64,000 nucleotides of DNA from Magnetospirillum sp. (GTDB lineage Bacteria; Pseudomonadota; Alphaproteobacteria; CACIAM-22H2), in NCBI GenBank assembly GCA_027532905.1, contig JAPZUA010000002.1, forward strand, positions 744,001 to 808,000, given 5' to 3'. Of this stretch, positions 21,297 to 30,807 are shown one piece after another (the stretch's first letter is position 1; the number at the start of each line of letters is the position of its first letter). Made by a program: the position numbers and the translations under genes. The notes beneath the pieces are model-generated. The model did not search any database, was not told the origin of the DNA, and saw nothing but the letters and a program-made list of their open reading frames with translations.

Positions 21297-21803
21297 TTAC
21301 GTGCGGCCCATATAGTCGCGCTTGCCGATCTCGATGCCGTTGTGGCGCAGGATCGCGTACGCGGCCGTAAGGTGGAAATAGAAGTTCGGCAGCGCGAAAT
21401 TGACGAGATAATCCTGGCCCGTGAGCGTCAGCGGCTGGCCGCCGACCGTTAGATTGATCGCACGCGTCTCGCTGCCGTCGATCTGCTCGGGCTTGAAGCT
21501 CTTCACGTAGTCGAGCGTCTTGGCGATGCGGGCCTTGAGGGCGTCGATCGTAGTTTCGTTGTCGTCGTATTTCGGCACTTCGAGGCCCGCAAGGCGCGCC
21601 ATCGGGCCCTTGGCGAAATCCGCACCGATCTGGATCTGGCGCGTGAGCGGGAACATGTCGGGGGCGAGGCGCGAATTCAGCAGCACCGTCGGATCGACCT
21701 TCTTGGCAGCAGCGAAAGCGGCGGCCTTGTCGAGGATGTTCGAGAGTGCCGTCAGCATCTGAACGAAAGCGGGGACGCTTGCCTGGTACATCGAAAGAGC
21801 CAT
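21297..21803 (-). CDS. DUF1993 family protein
   Basis: A 168-residue soluble protein of the DUF1993 family, a helical DinB-like fold of unknown function. Recognisable pieces are MYQASVPAFVQMLTALSNIL at the start, SRLAPDMFPLTRQIQ, and the C-terminal FALPNFYFHLTAAYAILRH. No catalytic residues can be assigned. It is the last gene of the long minus-strand run, 25 bases after the VOC gene, and converges with der. Confidence 0.85.
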   Translation of the reverse strand: MALSMYQASVPAFVQMLTALSNILDKAAAFAAAKKVDPTVLLNSRLAPDMFPLTRQIQIGADFAKGPMARLAGLEVPKYDDNETTIDALKARIAKTLDYVKSFKPEQIDGSETRAINLTVGGQPLTLTGQDYLVNFALPNFYFHLTAAYAILRHNGIEIGKRDYMGRT

Positions 21804-21828
21804 GGTTCGAATACTCCGGTTGGAAAGT

Positions 21829-22176
21829 TCAGGGATACTGGATCAGGGACAGGCGGTTGCCATCGGGATCGGCGATGGCGGCAACGCGACCGCCCCAAGC
21901 TTCGGTCGCGGGCGGCGCGAGGATTTTGATGTCGGCCGCGATTGCGGCGGCGACGGCCGTCTCGACGCTCGCGACCGTAAAGCCAAGTTCGATCGCAGCG
22001 GACGGCGCAGCGGTTCCTTGTTCGATCACAAGCTTGGCTTGGCCCGTATCGAAAATCGCCATCTGCGTGTCGGCGGCGACGAGGGTGAGTTTAAGAAGAT
22101 TGCCGTAGAAGTTCTTCGCGGCCTCGAGATCGCGCACGCGCAGGCGGACGAGCTCGATCGGGCCGACGGCGGTCAC
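21829..22176 (-). CDS. VOC (glyoxalase/bleomycin-resistance) family protein
   Basis: A 115-residue single vicinal-oxygen-chelate module. The beta-alpha-beta fold is seen in IELVRLRVRDLEAAKNFYGN and the closing IADPDGNRLSLIQYP. Such proteins bind metals or small ligands and include lyases, dioxygenases and resistance proteins; the substrate is unknown. It begins with GTG inside the stop of the SDR gene (GTGA), which implies coupled translation. Confidence 0.8.
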   Translation of the reverse strand: MTAVGPIELVRLRVRDLEAAKNFYGNLLKLTLVAADTQMAIFDTGQAKLVIEQGTAAPSAAIELGFTVASVETAVAAAIAADIKILAPPATEAWGGRVAAIADPDGNRLSLIQYP

Positions 22177-22889
22177 GGCGCGATCTCGACCAGCTCGCCG
22201 TGGCGCGTGCAGTCTGGCGCCGCGAGATCGACGAAATAGTCTGCGATGTCGTCAGGTTGGCGCAACGTGTCTGGGTTCTCGCCCGGAAAGGCGGCGGCGC
22301 GCATGCGCGTCGCGATCGGGCCCGGCGACAGAAGATTGACGCGGATATTGGTGGTCTCGAGCTCGGCCGCCCAGGTCGTGGCCATCGCTTCGAGGGCGGC
22401 CTTGGTCACAGCATACGAGCCCCAATAGGCACGCTTGGCCTTGGCCGCACCCGATGTCACGAAAATGGCGCGACCCGCATCCGACAGGCGCAAGGCGGGT
22501 TCGAGCGTGCGCATGAGCCGCCAATTGGCGTGCACGTTGAGGCGCATCACGTCTTCCCACTCGCCGGGCGCTTGGTGCGTGATCGGCCCGAGCGTGCCAA
22601 GTGCGCCCGCGTTGGCGACGAACACGTCAACCTTGCCGAAGCGCTCGTAAAGCGAGGGCCCGAGTGAATCGAGCCGATCGAGTTCGGCCAAGTCGATCGG
22701 CACGAGTGTCGCCGAACTGCCGGCCGCAACGATCGCGTCGTCGAGTTCCTCAAGCGCTCCCACGGTACGTGCCAGCGCCACGACATGTGCGCCCTCTTGG
22801 GCAAAGCGCAACGCGACCGCGCGCCCGATGCCGCGCGAAGCGCCGGTGACGACGGCAATACGGCCCTTGAGACGCGGCTGGTTCGTCAC
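22173..22889 (-). CDS. Short-chain dehydrogenase/reductase
   Basis: NAD(P)-dependent oxidoreductase of 238 residues. It has the cofactor motif TGASRGIGRA near the N-terminus, the NAG motif FVANAGALG, and the catalytic set Ser...Tyr-x3-Lys in VTSGAAKAKRAYWGSYAVTK. The substrate cannot be predicted. SDR genes of this type often follow purF in Rhodospirillales-type genomes. The GTG start lies inside the purF stop (GTGA), and the stop overlaps the VOC start (GTGA). Confidence 0.88.
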   Translation of the reverse strand: MTNQPRLKGRIAVVTGASRGIGRAVALRFAQEGAHVVALARTVGALEELDDAIVAAGSSATLVPIDLAELDRLDSLGPSLYERFGKVDVFVANAGALGTLGPITHQAPGEWEDVMRLNVHANWRLMRTLEPALRLSDAGRAIFVTSGAAKAKRAYWGSYAVTKAALEAMATTWAAELETTNIRVNLLSPGPIATRMRAAAFPGENPDTLRQPDDIADYFVDLAAPDCTRHGELVEIAP

Positions 22890-24340
22890 GCGATTTCCAA
22901 AAGGCTTGCTTGGGCGGGACGGTCGCCGCGCTCTTCGACGTCCGTGAGGCGGATCGGATATTCACCCGAGAAACACGCGTCGCAGAATTGCGGGCTCGCC
23001 TTGTCGCGGCCGCGCTCGCCCATCGCGCGATAGAGCCCGTCCATCGAGATGAAGGCGAGGCTGTCGACGCCGATGAGCTTCGCCATCGCCGGCACGTCGT
23101 ATTTCGCCGCCAAAAGCTGGCTGCGTTCGGGCGTATCGACGCCGAAGAAACACGAGTGCGTCGTCGGCGGCGAGGAGATGCGCATATGCACTTCGGTCGC
23201 ACCGGCCTGGCGCACCATCTCGACGATTTTCTTGGACGTCGTGCCGCGCACGATCGAATCGTCGACCAGGATCACGCGCTTGCCGGTGAGGCCTGCGCGG
23301 TTGGCGTTGTGCTTGAGCTTCACGCCCAGATGCCGGATGTGGTCGGTGGGTTCGATGAAGGTGCGGCCGACATAGTGGTTGCGGATGATGCCGAGATCGA
23401 AGGGGATGCCGGATTCTTGCGCGTAGCCGAGGCCGGCCGGCACGCCGCTGTCGGGCACGGGGACGACGAGATCGGCCGCCACGCCGCTTTCACGCGCGAG
23501 TTCGGCACCGATGCGCTTGCGCGCTTCGTAGACCGACACGCCCTCCATGACGCTGTCGGGACGCGCAAAATAGATGTACTCGAACACGCAGAAGCGCTTC
23601 TTCTCAGGCCGGAACGGCATCAGCGAGCGGATGCCAGAGCGATCCAGGATCACCATTTCGCCGGCTGCGAGATCGCGCACGTAGGTTGCACCGATAATGT
23701 CGAGCGCGCAGGTCTCGGATGTGAATATCCACGCATCGTCGAGCTTGCCCAGCACCAGCGGGCGCACGCCGCGCGGATCGCGCACGGCGATGATCGTGTC
23801 CTTGGCGATGCAGGTCAGCGAGTAGGCACCCTCGACTTGGTTGAGGGCCGCGATCAGTCGCGTGACGAAATCGCCCTGCGCCTGCGCCATCAGATGGATG
23901 ATGACTTCGGTGTCGGTCGTCGATTGGAAGATCGAGCCGCGCTTGACGAGGCCGCGGCGAAGTGCGTCCGCGTTCGTGAGGTTGCCGTTGTGGCCGAGCG
24001 CGAAACCGCCGAACTCGAACTCGGCGAACAGCGGCTGGATGTTGCGCAGGATGGTGCCGCCGCTTGTGGCGTAGCGCGTGTGGCCGATGGCGCTGTCGCC
24101 GCGCAGGCTCGCGATGATCTTTTCGTCGCCGAAATTGTCGCCGACCAAACCGACCGCGCGGTGCGTGTGGAACTGCGCCCCGTCGAAGGCGACGATGCCG
24201 GCCGCTTCCTGGCCGCGATGCTGCAGCGCATGGAGGCCGAGGGCCGCAAGGGCGGCCGCGTCCTTATGGCCGAGAATGCCGAAAATTCCGCATTCTTCCT
24301 TGAGTTTGTCGTCGTCAAACGGATTGGTCGAGACGTTCAT
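22886..24340 (-). CDS. purF: Amidophosphoribosyltransferase
   Basis: First committed enzyme of purine synthesis: PRPP plus glutamine give phosphoribosylamine. It is the Bacillus-type enzyme: a short propeptide precedes the nucleophile C17 (KEECGIFG), and cysteines suited to a [4Fe-4S] cluster occur in KRFCVFEY, HSCFFGVD and FCDACFSG. The PRPP loop is RVILVDDSIVRGTT. The length of 484 is normal. cvpA lies 49 bases upstream, the classic cvpA-purF pair, and the stop overlaps the SDR gene. Confidence 0.97.
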   Translation of the reverse strand: MNVSTNPFDDDKLKEECGIFGILGHKDAAALAALGLHALQHRGQEAAGIVAFDGAQFHTHRAVGLVGDNFGDEKIIASLRGDSAIGHTRYATSGGTILRNIQPLFAEFEFGGFALGHNGNLTNADALRRGLVKRGSIFQSTTDTEVIIHLMAQAQGDFVTRLIAALNQVEGAYSLTCIAKDTIIAVRDPRGVRPLVLGKLDDAWIFTSETCALDIIGATYVRDLAAGEMVILDRSGIRSLMPFRPEKKRFCVFEYIYFARPDSVMEGVSVYEARKRIGAELARESGVAADLVVPVPDSGVPAGLGYAQESGIPFDLGIIRNHYVGRTFIEPTDHIRHLGVKLKHNANRAGLTGKRVILVDDSIVRGTTSKKIVEMVRQAGATEVHMRISSPPTTHSCFFGVDTPERSQLLAAKYDVPAMAKLIGVDSLAFISMDGLYRAMGERGRDKASPQFCDACFSGEYPIRLTDVEERGDRPAQASLLEIA

Positions 24341-24389
24341 ACGGCCCCCAAGACGGTTGCATTATCGCAACCGCACAAAGACTGCGGAT

Positions 24390-25064
24390 TTAGCGGCTCG
24401 GTGCGGCGGGACGGACGCGGTCAAGCAGCTGTTCCAGCCCCTGCACTTCTTCGCGTTTATAGCCGGTTTCGCCGGGCTGTGAAGGGGAATTCGGCTGCAA
24501 TTGCTGCAGTGCCCGCAAAGCGTCGCTGCCGCGTTGGGCCTGTTCGCCTGCCGTGCGCACCTGGCCGCGGAATTCGGGCGGGGCGAGGCCGACCAGAAAC
24601 TCGGCGACCTGCTCGACTGCGGGCCGGGTTTTGGCTTCGAAAATCCAGTCGGGCCGCTTTTCGCTGGGGATCGCCCAGGCCAGCGCCAGCCAGCCGAGCC
24701 CCAGCAGGATCGCCCCCCGGAAGATGCCGAAAACGAAGCCCAGCGACCGGTCCACGGCCGTGAGGCTTTGCGAGCGGCGGACCAGCGCCGAGGTACCATG
24801 TGCGATCATGGCAAAAACGATGAGGCTTACGATGAAAAGGGCCACCAAGGTTGCCGCATCCGCCAGCAATTGATTGTCGATGAAAGTGCGAAAATAGGGG
24901 CGGGCGAGCGCAAAACCCCACAAAGTGACGAGAACGGCACCCGCCCAAGCCGCCAAACTCAGCACTTCCTTGACGAAGCCGCGCAGCAGCGCGACCAGTG
25001 CCGACAACAGCACCACGCCGAGGACGATCGCGTCGAACAGGTTGATGGGCAGCGAATCGAGCAT
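24390..25064 (-). CDS. cvpA: CvpA family inner-membrane protein
   Basis: A 224-residue membrane protein with about four helices in the first 150 residues (NLFDAIVLGVVLLSALVALL, SLAAWAGAVLVTLW, ATLVALFIVSLIVFAMI, FGIFRGAILLGLGWLALAW). A cytoplasmic tail rich in Gln, Pro and Arg follows. CvpA is linked to colicin V export and envelope homeostasis; the molecular role is unclear. ATG 25064 has GGGAA directly upstream. It lies between radA (20 bases away) and purF. Confidence 0.9.
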   Translation of the reverse strand: MLDSLPINLFDAIVLGVVLLSALVALLRGFVKEVLSLAAWAGAVLVTLWGFALARPYFRTFIDNQLLADAATLVALFIVSLIVFAMIAHGTSALVRRSQSLTAVDRSLGFVFGIFRGAILLGLGWLALAWAIPSEKRPDWIFEAKTRPAVEQVAEFLVGLAPPEFRGQVRTAGEQAQRGSDALRALQQLQPNSPSQPGETGYKREEVQGLEQLLDRVRPAAPSR

Positions 25065-25084
25065 TTCCCGGCGAGAATACCAGT

Positions 25085-26473
25085 TTATCCGGGCCGGGCC
25101 ATGCGCCGCGGCGTGGGATTGCCCAACGCCTCGACCAGGTCGCTCAACAGGCGCAACTCGCTGGTTGCGATCCCCTGAACAGGCGCCCCGCGTTTGCCGC
25201 GCGGCGGGCACAAGGCGCGGGCAAAGCCGAGTTTGGCGGCTTCTTTGAGGCGTGCCTCGGTCTGGCCCACGGCGCGCACCTCGCCCGACAAGCCGATTTC
25301 GCCGAAAACCACGCTTTCGCCGGGCACGGGCGTGTCGGTGAGGGCCGAGATCAGGGCCGCTGCCACGGCAAGGTCGGCCGCCGGTTCGCCGATGCGCAAG
25401 CCGCCCGCGACGTTGAGATACACGTCCGCCCCACCGAAGGCGAGGCCGCAGCGCGTCTCGAGCACGGCGATGACCATCGCCAGCCGGCCCGAATCCCAGC
25501 CGATCACGGCCCGGCGCGGCGTGCCGTAAGCACTGGGGGCGACGAGGGCTTGGATTTCGACGAGCACGGGCCGCGTGCCCTCCATGCCCGCAAAGACGGC
25601 AGCCCCCGACACTTCGCCGCGGCGCTCGGCCAAAAAGAGCGCCGACGGATTCGGCACTTCCGAGAGGCCGGCATCGGTCATCTCGAACACGCCGATCTCG
25701 TCGGTCGGGCCGAAGCGGTTTTTGACCGCGCGCAAGATGCGGAACTGGTGGCCGCGCTCGCCTTCGAAATAGAGCACCGTATCGACCATATGCTCGAGCA
25801 CGCGCGGGCCCGCGATGGTACCTTCTTTGGTCACGTGGCCCACGAGGATCACGGCGATGCCGCGCCGCTTGGCGAGCCTTATGAGCTCGGCCGCCGAGGC
25901 GCGCACTTGGGCAACCGTACCGGGCGCGCTGTCGAGCTGGTCGATATACATGGTCTGGATCGAATCGATGATCGCAAGATCGGGCGCTTCGCCGCTGTCG
26001 AGTGTGGCCAAGATATCGCGCACGTTGGTGGCAGAGGCGAGGGCCACTTTGGCTTTGGCAAGCCCGAGGCGCGTGGCGCGCATGCGGATCTGATCGACAG
26101 CTTCTTCGCCCGAGATGTAGGCAACGCGCGCACCCTTGGGCAAAGCGGCGGCGGCCTGCAGCAGCAGCGTCGATTTGCCGATCCCCGGATCGCCGCCGAC
26201 TAGCACGGCCGAGCCTTTGACGAGCCCGCCGCCGAGCACGCGGTCAAGCTCGGCAATGCCCGTGGTGCGGCGCGGGGCCTGTTCGCTCTCGCCTTCGAGA
26301 TCGACGAAGGTCACGCGTTTGCCGCCCTTGGGCGAAACGCCTTTGGGGGCGACGTCCGGGGCGGCTTCTTCGACGATCGTGTTCCAGCCGCCGCAAGCGT
26401 CGCACTTGCCCGACCAACGGGGGTGCACCGCTCCGCATTCCTGGCAGACGTAGCGCGCGGTTGCGCGGGCCAT
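25085..26473 (-). CDS. radA: DNA repair protein RadA (Sms)
   Basis: RecA-like ATPase that drives branch migration of recombination intermediates. The 462 residues show a four-cysteine zinc finger (C10, C13, C24, C27), Walker A GGDPGIGKST, the RadA-specific VKNRFG motif, and a C-terminal Lon-protease-like domain containing YLNVAGGLRIGEPAADLA. ATG 26473 gives the typical MARATARYVCQECG start. It follows the ABC ATPase gene by 8 bases and precedes cvpA. Confidence 0.96.
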   Translation of the reverse strand: MARATARYVCQECGAVHPRWSGKCDACGGWNTIVEEAAPDVAPKGVSPKGGKRVTFVDLEGESEQAPRRTTGIAELDRVLGGGLVKGSAVLVGGDPGIGKSTLLLQAAAALPKGARVAYISGEEAVDQIRMRATRLGLAKAKVALASATNVRDILATLDSGEAPDLAIIDSIQTMYIDQLDSAPGTVAQVRASAAELIRLAKRRGIAVILVGHVTKEGTIAGPRVLEHMVDTVLYFEGERGHQFRILRAVKNRFGPTDEIGVFEMTDAGLSEVPNPSALFLAERRGEVSGAAVFAGMEGTRPVLVEIQALVAPSAYGTPRRAVIGWDSGRLAMVIAVLETRCGLAFGGADVYLNVAGGLRIGEPAADLAVAAALISALTDTPVPGESVVFGEIGLSGEVRAVGQTEARLKEAAKLGFARALCPPRGKRGAPVQGIATSELRLLSDLVEALGNPTPRRMARPG

Positions 26474-26481
26474 TGTCCTGC

Positions 26482-27255
26482 CTAGACCGGAATCTGCATG
26501 CGGATCGGGCCGTCGGCGCGGCCGTGGATGAATTGGTCCACATGCGCGTTGCCCGATCTGTCGATATCGCCGACCGGGCCTTGCCAGATGATCTTGCCCT
26601 GGTAGAGCATCGCGATGCGGTGCGCGATTTTGCGCGCACTCGCCATGTCGTGTGTGATCGACAAAGCGCTCGCCCCCAGGCGATGCACGCAATCGACGAT
26701 CAGATCGTTGATCACGTCGGACATGATCGGGTCGAGGCCGGTCGTCGGCTCGTCGAAAAAGATGATCTCGGGCTGCGTTGCGATGGCGCGCGCAAGGCCC
26801 ACGCGCTTGCGCATGCCGCCCGAAAGCTCGGACGGTTGCAACTCGCCGACTTGAGGCGGCAAGCCGACTTGCGCCAGCTTCTCGATGGCGATGGGCTTGG
26901 CGTCTTTTTTGGACTTGCCTTGTGCTGAGATCAGACCGAACGCGACATTCTCCCAGACCGACAAGGAGTCGAACAGCGCTGCCGACTGGAACAGCATGCC
27001 GAATTTGCGGTTCACCTGTTCGCGCTCGCGCGTCGAGAGGCCGATCACTTCCTGCCCGTCGACTTTGATCGAGCCCGCTTCGGGGTCGAGCAATCCCAAG
27101 ATGCATTTCAGCAGCACGGATTTGCCGGTACCTGAACCGCCGATGATTACGACGGACTCGCCATTGCCGACATCGAGATCGAGCCCGTCGAGCACCACTT
27201 TGCTGCCAAAGCGCTTTTTCAATCCGCGAATTTCGATTTTGGGCGTGTCGGCCAT
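26482..27255 (-). CDS. mlaF: ABC transporter ATP-binding protein, MlaF type
   Basis: ATPase of a Mla/MCE-type lipid transport system, 257 residues. Walker A is GGSGTGKS at about 39-46, the signature is LSGGMRKRVGLARA, Walker B is IIFFDEPTTGLDP and the switch histidine is in SITHDMASA. The MRKR variant of the signature is characteristic of MlaF/Ttg2A proteins. Pairing with the MlaE-like permease directly upstream (11 bases) supports this. The substrate-binding MlaD and periplasmic MlaC genes are not here. ATG 27255 is chosen over the TTG one codon earlier. Confidence 0.92.
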   Translation of the reverse strand: MADTPKIEIRGLKKRFGSKVVLDGLDLDVGNGESVVIIGGSGTGKSVLLKCILGLLDPEAGSIKVDGQEVIGLSTREREQVNRKFGMLFQSAALFDSLSVWENVAFGLISAQGKSKKDAKPIAIEKLAQVGLPPQVGELQPSELSGGMRKRVGLARAIATQPEIIFFDEPTTGLDPIMSDVINDLIVDCVHRLGASALSITHDMASARKIAHRIAMLYQGKIIWQGPVGDIDRSGNAHVDQFIHGRADGPIRMQIPV

Positions 27256-27266
27256 CAAGATCCCCT

Positions 27267-28043
27267 TCAGCGCGTGGCAAAGAAGATTTCGGTGATCGCG
27301 TAGTTGAACACCAGGATCAGGATCGAGGCCGAGACGACGGCGTTGGTCGTGGCACGGCCAACGCCCTGCGCCCCGCCGTCCGAGCGGTAGCCGTGGTAGC
27401 AGCCCATCAGCGTGATGATGAAGCCGAACACGGCGGCTTTGACGAGGCCGGAGAACACGTCCATGAATTCGAGGAAATCGAAGGTCTGCTTGAGATAGAC
27501 GGCGGCGTTGAATTCTAGCTTATAGACGCCGACCACATAGCCGCCGAACACGCCGATAATGTCGGCCACGATCACGAGCAGCGGCAGCGTGAGCACGCCC
27601 GCAATGATGCGCGGGGCCACCAGGTATTTCATCGGGTTGGTCGAGAGCGTGTAGAGCGCGTCGATCTGCTCGGTCACGCGCATCGTGCCGATTTCGGCGG
27701 CGATCGAGGCGCCGATGCGGCCTGCGACCATGAGGCCCGCAATGACCGGCCCCAATTCGCGCGTGACCGACAGCACCACCACGGTTGCAACTGCACCCTC
27801 GGCCGAGAAACGCGCGAAGCCCGTATAGCTTTGCAACGCCAGCACCATGCCTGTGAACAAAGCGGTGAGACCGACGACGGGCAGCGAGTAGTAGCCGATG
27901 TCGAGCATCTGGCGGCCGATATGGCGGAAATAGAAGGGCGGGCGCACGCAATGCGAAATCGCGCGGCCCGCGAAAATCGTGAGCTCGCCGATCTGCTGCA
28001 GGAACGCGATGAAGAATCGCCCGACCGTCGCCAGCGGATTCAT
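27267..28043 (-). CDS. mlaE: MlaE-type lipid ABC transporter permease
   Basis: Inner-membrane permease of 258 residues of the MlaE/YrbE family, which moves phospholipids between the membranes to maintain outer-membrane asymmetry. Five to six helices are visible, and the family core GPVIAGLMVAGRIGASIAAE and MRVTEQIDAL is intact, as is the GCYHGYRSDGGAQGVG loop. The ATG overlaps the alr stop as ATGA. With mlaF it forms the transporter core. Confidence 0.93.
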   Translation of the reverse strand: MNPLATVGRFFIAFLQQIGELTIFAGRAISHCVRPPFYFRHIGRQMLDIGYYSLPVVGLTALFTGMVLALQSYTGFARFSAEGAVATVVVLSVTRELGPVIAGLMVAGRIGASIAAEIGTMRVTEQIDALYTLSTNPMKYLVAPRIIAGVLTLPLLVIVADIIGVFGGYVVGVYKLEFNAAVYLKQTFDFLEFMDVFSGLVKAAVFGFIITLMGCYHGYRSDGGAQGVGRATTNAVVSASILILVFNYAITEIFFATR

Positions 28044-29140
28044 GCGCCCAATTCCCGATAGTTGCGCGCGATGCGGGCGCCCAAGCGTGTCAGCACCTCG
28101 TAGCCGTTTGTGCCGGCGCGGTCGGCGACGCTGTCGACGGAGATTTGCGGACCCATGAGTTCGACCATCTCGCCCGGTTGTGCTGCGGGCACGCCCGAAA
28201 CATCGAGCGTGACCAGATCCATCGAAACGCGGCCGATGAAGGGAACCGTCTGCCCGCGCAGCGACGCCTGGCCGCGACCCGAAAGCGAACGCAACCAACC
28301 GTCGGCATAACCGCAGGCGATCGTGGCAACGCGCGTCGGGCGACTCGCTTGCCACGTCGCACCATAGCCAACGGTCTGGGAGCGGTCAATTTCGCGCACT
28401 TGCAGGATGCGCGCCTGCAGCGTCGCTACGCACGCCATCGGGTTTTGCTGCGCTGGCGTGGGGTTTATCCCGTAGATCGCGCAGCCCGGTCGGATCTGGT
28501 CGAACCAGTAGCCGGCCCCGAGAAACACGCCTGAGGAATTGGCAAAACTCGCTTTGGCGGCGGGAAAAGCCACACGAATTTTGCGGAATTGTTCGAGTTG
28601 AACCGCATTGAGCGGATTGTCCGGCTCCTCGGAGCTGACCAGATGGCTCATCACGGCGACCAGCTTGAGGCCTTCAAGGGCCGTTTGGTCCGCGATCAGC
28701 GCCTGGGTTTCGGCGGGCGTCAGACCTAGGCGCGACATGCCGGTGTCGAAATGCACGAATGCATCGAGACTGTCGCCCCGGCGGCGTGCGGCGGCGTGCC
28801 AGCGCGTGATCTGGCCTGGATCGTTGAGTACGGGCGTAAGATTGCGCCGCGAGTAAATCTCTTCTTCGCCCGGCATTAGACCGTCGAGCACGCAGATGCG
28901 CGCATCGTCGGTCACGAATTCGCGCAACGCCACGGCCTCGCTGAGCCTCGCCACAAAGAACGTGCGGCAGCCCGCACGATAGAGCGCACGCCCAACCGGA
29001 CCAGCACCCAGGCCGTAGCCGTCGGCTTTGACGATGCCGGCACATTTGGCCGGGGCTGCGCGTGCGGCAAGGGCGCGCCAGTTCGCCGCCACTGCCGCCA
29101 AATCGACCGTCAGCAGCGACGCGGGGCCAGCCTCACTCAT
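28040..29140 (-). CDS. alr: Alanine racemase
   Basis: PLP enzyme making D-alanine for peptidoglycan, 366 residues. The PLP lysine is K38 in IVKADGYGLGA and the second catalytic tyrosine is in TVGYGATW. The C-terminal beta domain contains MELMGPQ-type sequence (MVELMGPQIS). The ATG lies 8 bases inside the dnaB reading frame and the stop overlaps mlaE (ATGA), so it is coupled on both sides. The dnaB-alr arrangement is widely conserved. Confidence 0.96.
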   Translation of the reverse strand: MSEAGPASLLTVDLAAVAANWRALAARAAPAKCAGIVKADGYGLGAGPVGRALYRAGCRTFFVARLSEAVALREFVTDDARICVLDGLMPGEEEIYSRRNLTPVLNDPGQITRWHAAARRRGDSLDAFVHFDTGMSRLGLTPAETQALIADQTALEGLKLVAVMSHLVSSEEPDNPLNAVQLEQFRKIRVAFPAAKASFANSSGVFLGAGYWFDQIRPGCAIYGINPTPAQQNPMACVATLQARILQVREIDRSQTVGYGATWQASRPTRVATIACGYADGWLRSLSGRGQASLRGQTVPFIGRVSMDLVTLDVSGVPAAQPGEMVELMGPQISVDSVADRAGTNGYEVLTRLGARIARNYRELGA

Positions 29141-30686
29141 AAACTTCCGGCAGATGGTCGGAGGGGGCGAGGTCGGAGAACTTCGTGAACTGGCCGTCGA
29201 AGCGCAGGCGCACGGTGCCGATCGGGCCGTGGCGCTGCTTGCCGAGGATCACTTCGGCGATATTCATGATCTGCTCGCCGCGCTCTTGCCATTTTTGATG
29301 GCGTTCGTTGAACTTGCTTTCGTCCTCTTCGGGACGCCGTCCGGGTTCGGCGCGCGAATGGTAGTATTCCTCGCGATAGACGAACATCACGACGTCGGCG
29401 TCCTGCTCGATGGTGCCCGATTCACGCAAGTCCGACAGCAGCGGGCGTTTGTCTTCGCGCTGTTCGACCGCACGGCTGAGCTGCGAGAGCGCCATAACCG
29501 GCACGTCGAGTTCCTTGGCAAGCGCCTTGAGGCCGCGCGTGATGGCCGAGATTTCCTGCACGCGGCCCTCGGCCCGCATGCCGGGCGGGGGCGACAGAAG
29601 CTGCAAATAGTCGATCACGATGAGGCCGAGCCCGTGCGTGCGCTTCAGGCGGCGCGCGCGCGTGCGCACGGCTGAGACAGACAAAGCCGGCGTGTCGTCG
29701 ATATGCAAGGGCAGGGAAGCGAGCTCTTGCGCCGCCTGCACGAATTTCGGGAAATCCTCGCCTGCCACTTCGCCGCGCCGAATCTTGTCGGACGGGATCT
29801 CGACGCGCTCGGACAAGAGACGGTTGGCGAGCTGCTCGGCCGACATTTCGAGCGAGAAGAACGCCACCACCGCACCGTCGGCCTCGGGGTCGTCGAGGTC
29901 GCGGCCGTCGCGCATGGCTTGCTCGATCCATTGCTGGCGCGCGAGGGCCGCGTTGAAGGCAAGCTTCGTCGCAAGGGCTGTTTTGCCCATCGAAGGGCGG
30001 CCTGCGACGATCAGCAGATCCGATTTGTGAAGGCCGCCGAGCTTGTCGTCCATGTCGGCAAAGCCGGTCGTCACACCCGTGACCGCTCCGTCGCGCTTGA
30101 AGGCGAGGGTGGCCATGTCGATGGCGGCGGTCAGTGCCGAGTTGAACGTTTTGAAGCCGCCTTCGGCCTGGCCCTTTTCGGCGAGATCGAACAGCTTCTG
30201 TTCGGCACTTTCGATCTTGGCATTCGCGTCGCTGTCGACGTCGAACGCGTAGGCCTCGTTGACGACGTCCGTGCCGATGTCGATGAGTTCGCGACGCAAA
30301 TAGAGATCGAAAATGCGTTGCGCGTAGTCTTGCGCGTTGATGATCGTGACGGCCGATGCCTGCAAGCGTGCGAGATATTCGGCACCACCGATGTCGGCCA
30401 ATTCGCCGTCATGCTCGAAATAGTTCTTGAGCGTTGCGGCGTTGGCCTGCTGGCCCTTCTGGGCGAGCTTGCCGATTGCATCGTAGATGCGGCCGTGGCG
30501 CGCATCGGCGAAATGCTCGGGGCGCAGCAGCTCGGAGACTTTTTCGTAGGCGCGGTTGTTGGCGAGGAGGGCTGCGAGCAGCCCCATCTCGACTTCGAAG
30601 TTGTGCGGCGGAATGCGCTGCAGCGGTGCGTCTTCTTGCGTGCGCTGCGGCAGAAAGGCGACGTTGGCGGTTGCTTGTGTTTCCAT
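29133..30686 (-). CDS. dnaB: Replicative DNA helicase DnaB
   Basis: Hexameric fork helicase of 517 residues. The N-terminal helical domain begins at RIPPHNFEVEMGLLAALL. The RecA-like motor has Walker A GRPSMGKTAL, Walker B IVIDYLQLL, and the arginine-finger/H4 region with RESGTIEQDADVVMFVYR. No intein is present. The 190-base spacer before it holds the rplI terminator. It is the first gene of the dnaB-alr-mlaEF-radA-cvpA-purF run. Confidence 0.97.
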   Translation of the reverse strand: METQATANVAFLPQRTQEDAPLQRIPPHNFEVEMGLLAALLANNRAYEKVSELLRPEHFADARHGRIYDAIGKLAQKGQQANAATLKNYFEHDGELADIGGAEYLARLQASAVTIINAQDYAQRIFDLYLRRELIDIGTDVVNEAYAFDVDSDANAKIESAEQKLFDLAEKGQAEGGFKTFNSALTAAIDMATLAFKRDGAVTGVTTGFADMDDKLGGLHKSDLLIVAGRPSMGKTALATKLAFNAALARQQWIEQAMRDGRDLDDPEADGAVVAFFSLEMSAEQLANRLLSERVEIPSDKIRRGEVAGEDFPKFVQAAQELASLPLHIDDTPALSVSAVRTRARRLKRTHGLGLIVIDYLQLLSPPPGMRAEGRVQEISAITRGLKALAKELDVPVMALSQLSRAVEQREDKRPLLSDLRESGTIEQDADVVMFVYREEYYHSRAEPGRRPEEDESKFNERHQKWQERGEQIMNIAEVILGKQRHGPIGTVRLRFDGQFTKFSDLAPSDHLPEVYE

Positions 30687-30807
30687 GAGGCGCAGACCTT
30701 AGGCGCGTCGGCGGACGCGCTAAAACAAGAATCGACGTGCGAAAATAAAAATCGAATCGAAGGGCTGTGGATTAGGGGAATTGTATGCGCAAACAATCGA
30801 GTCGGCG

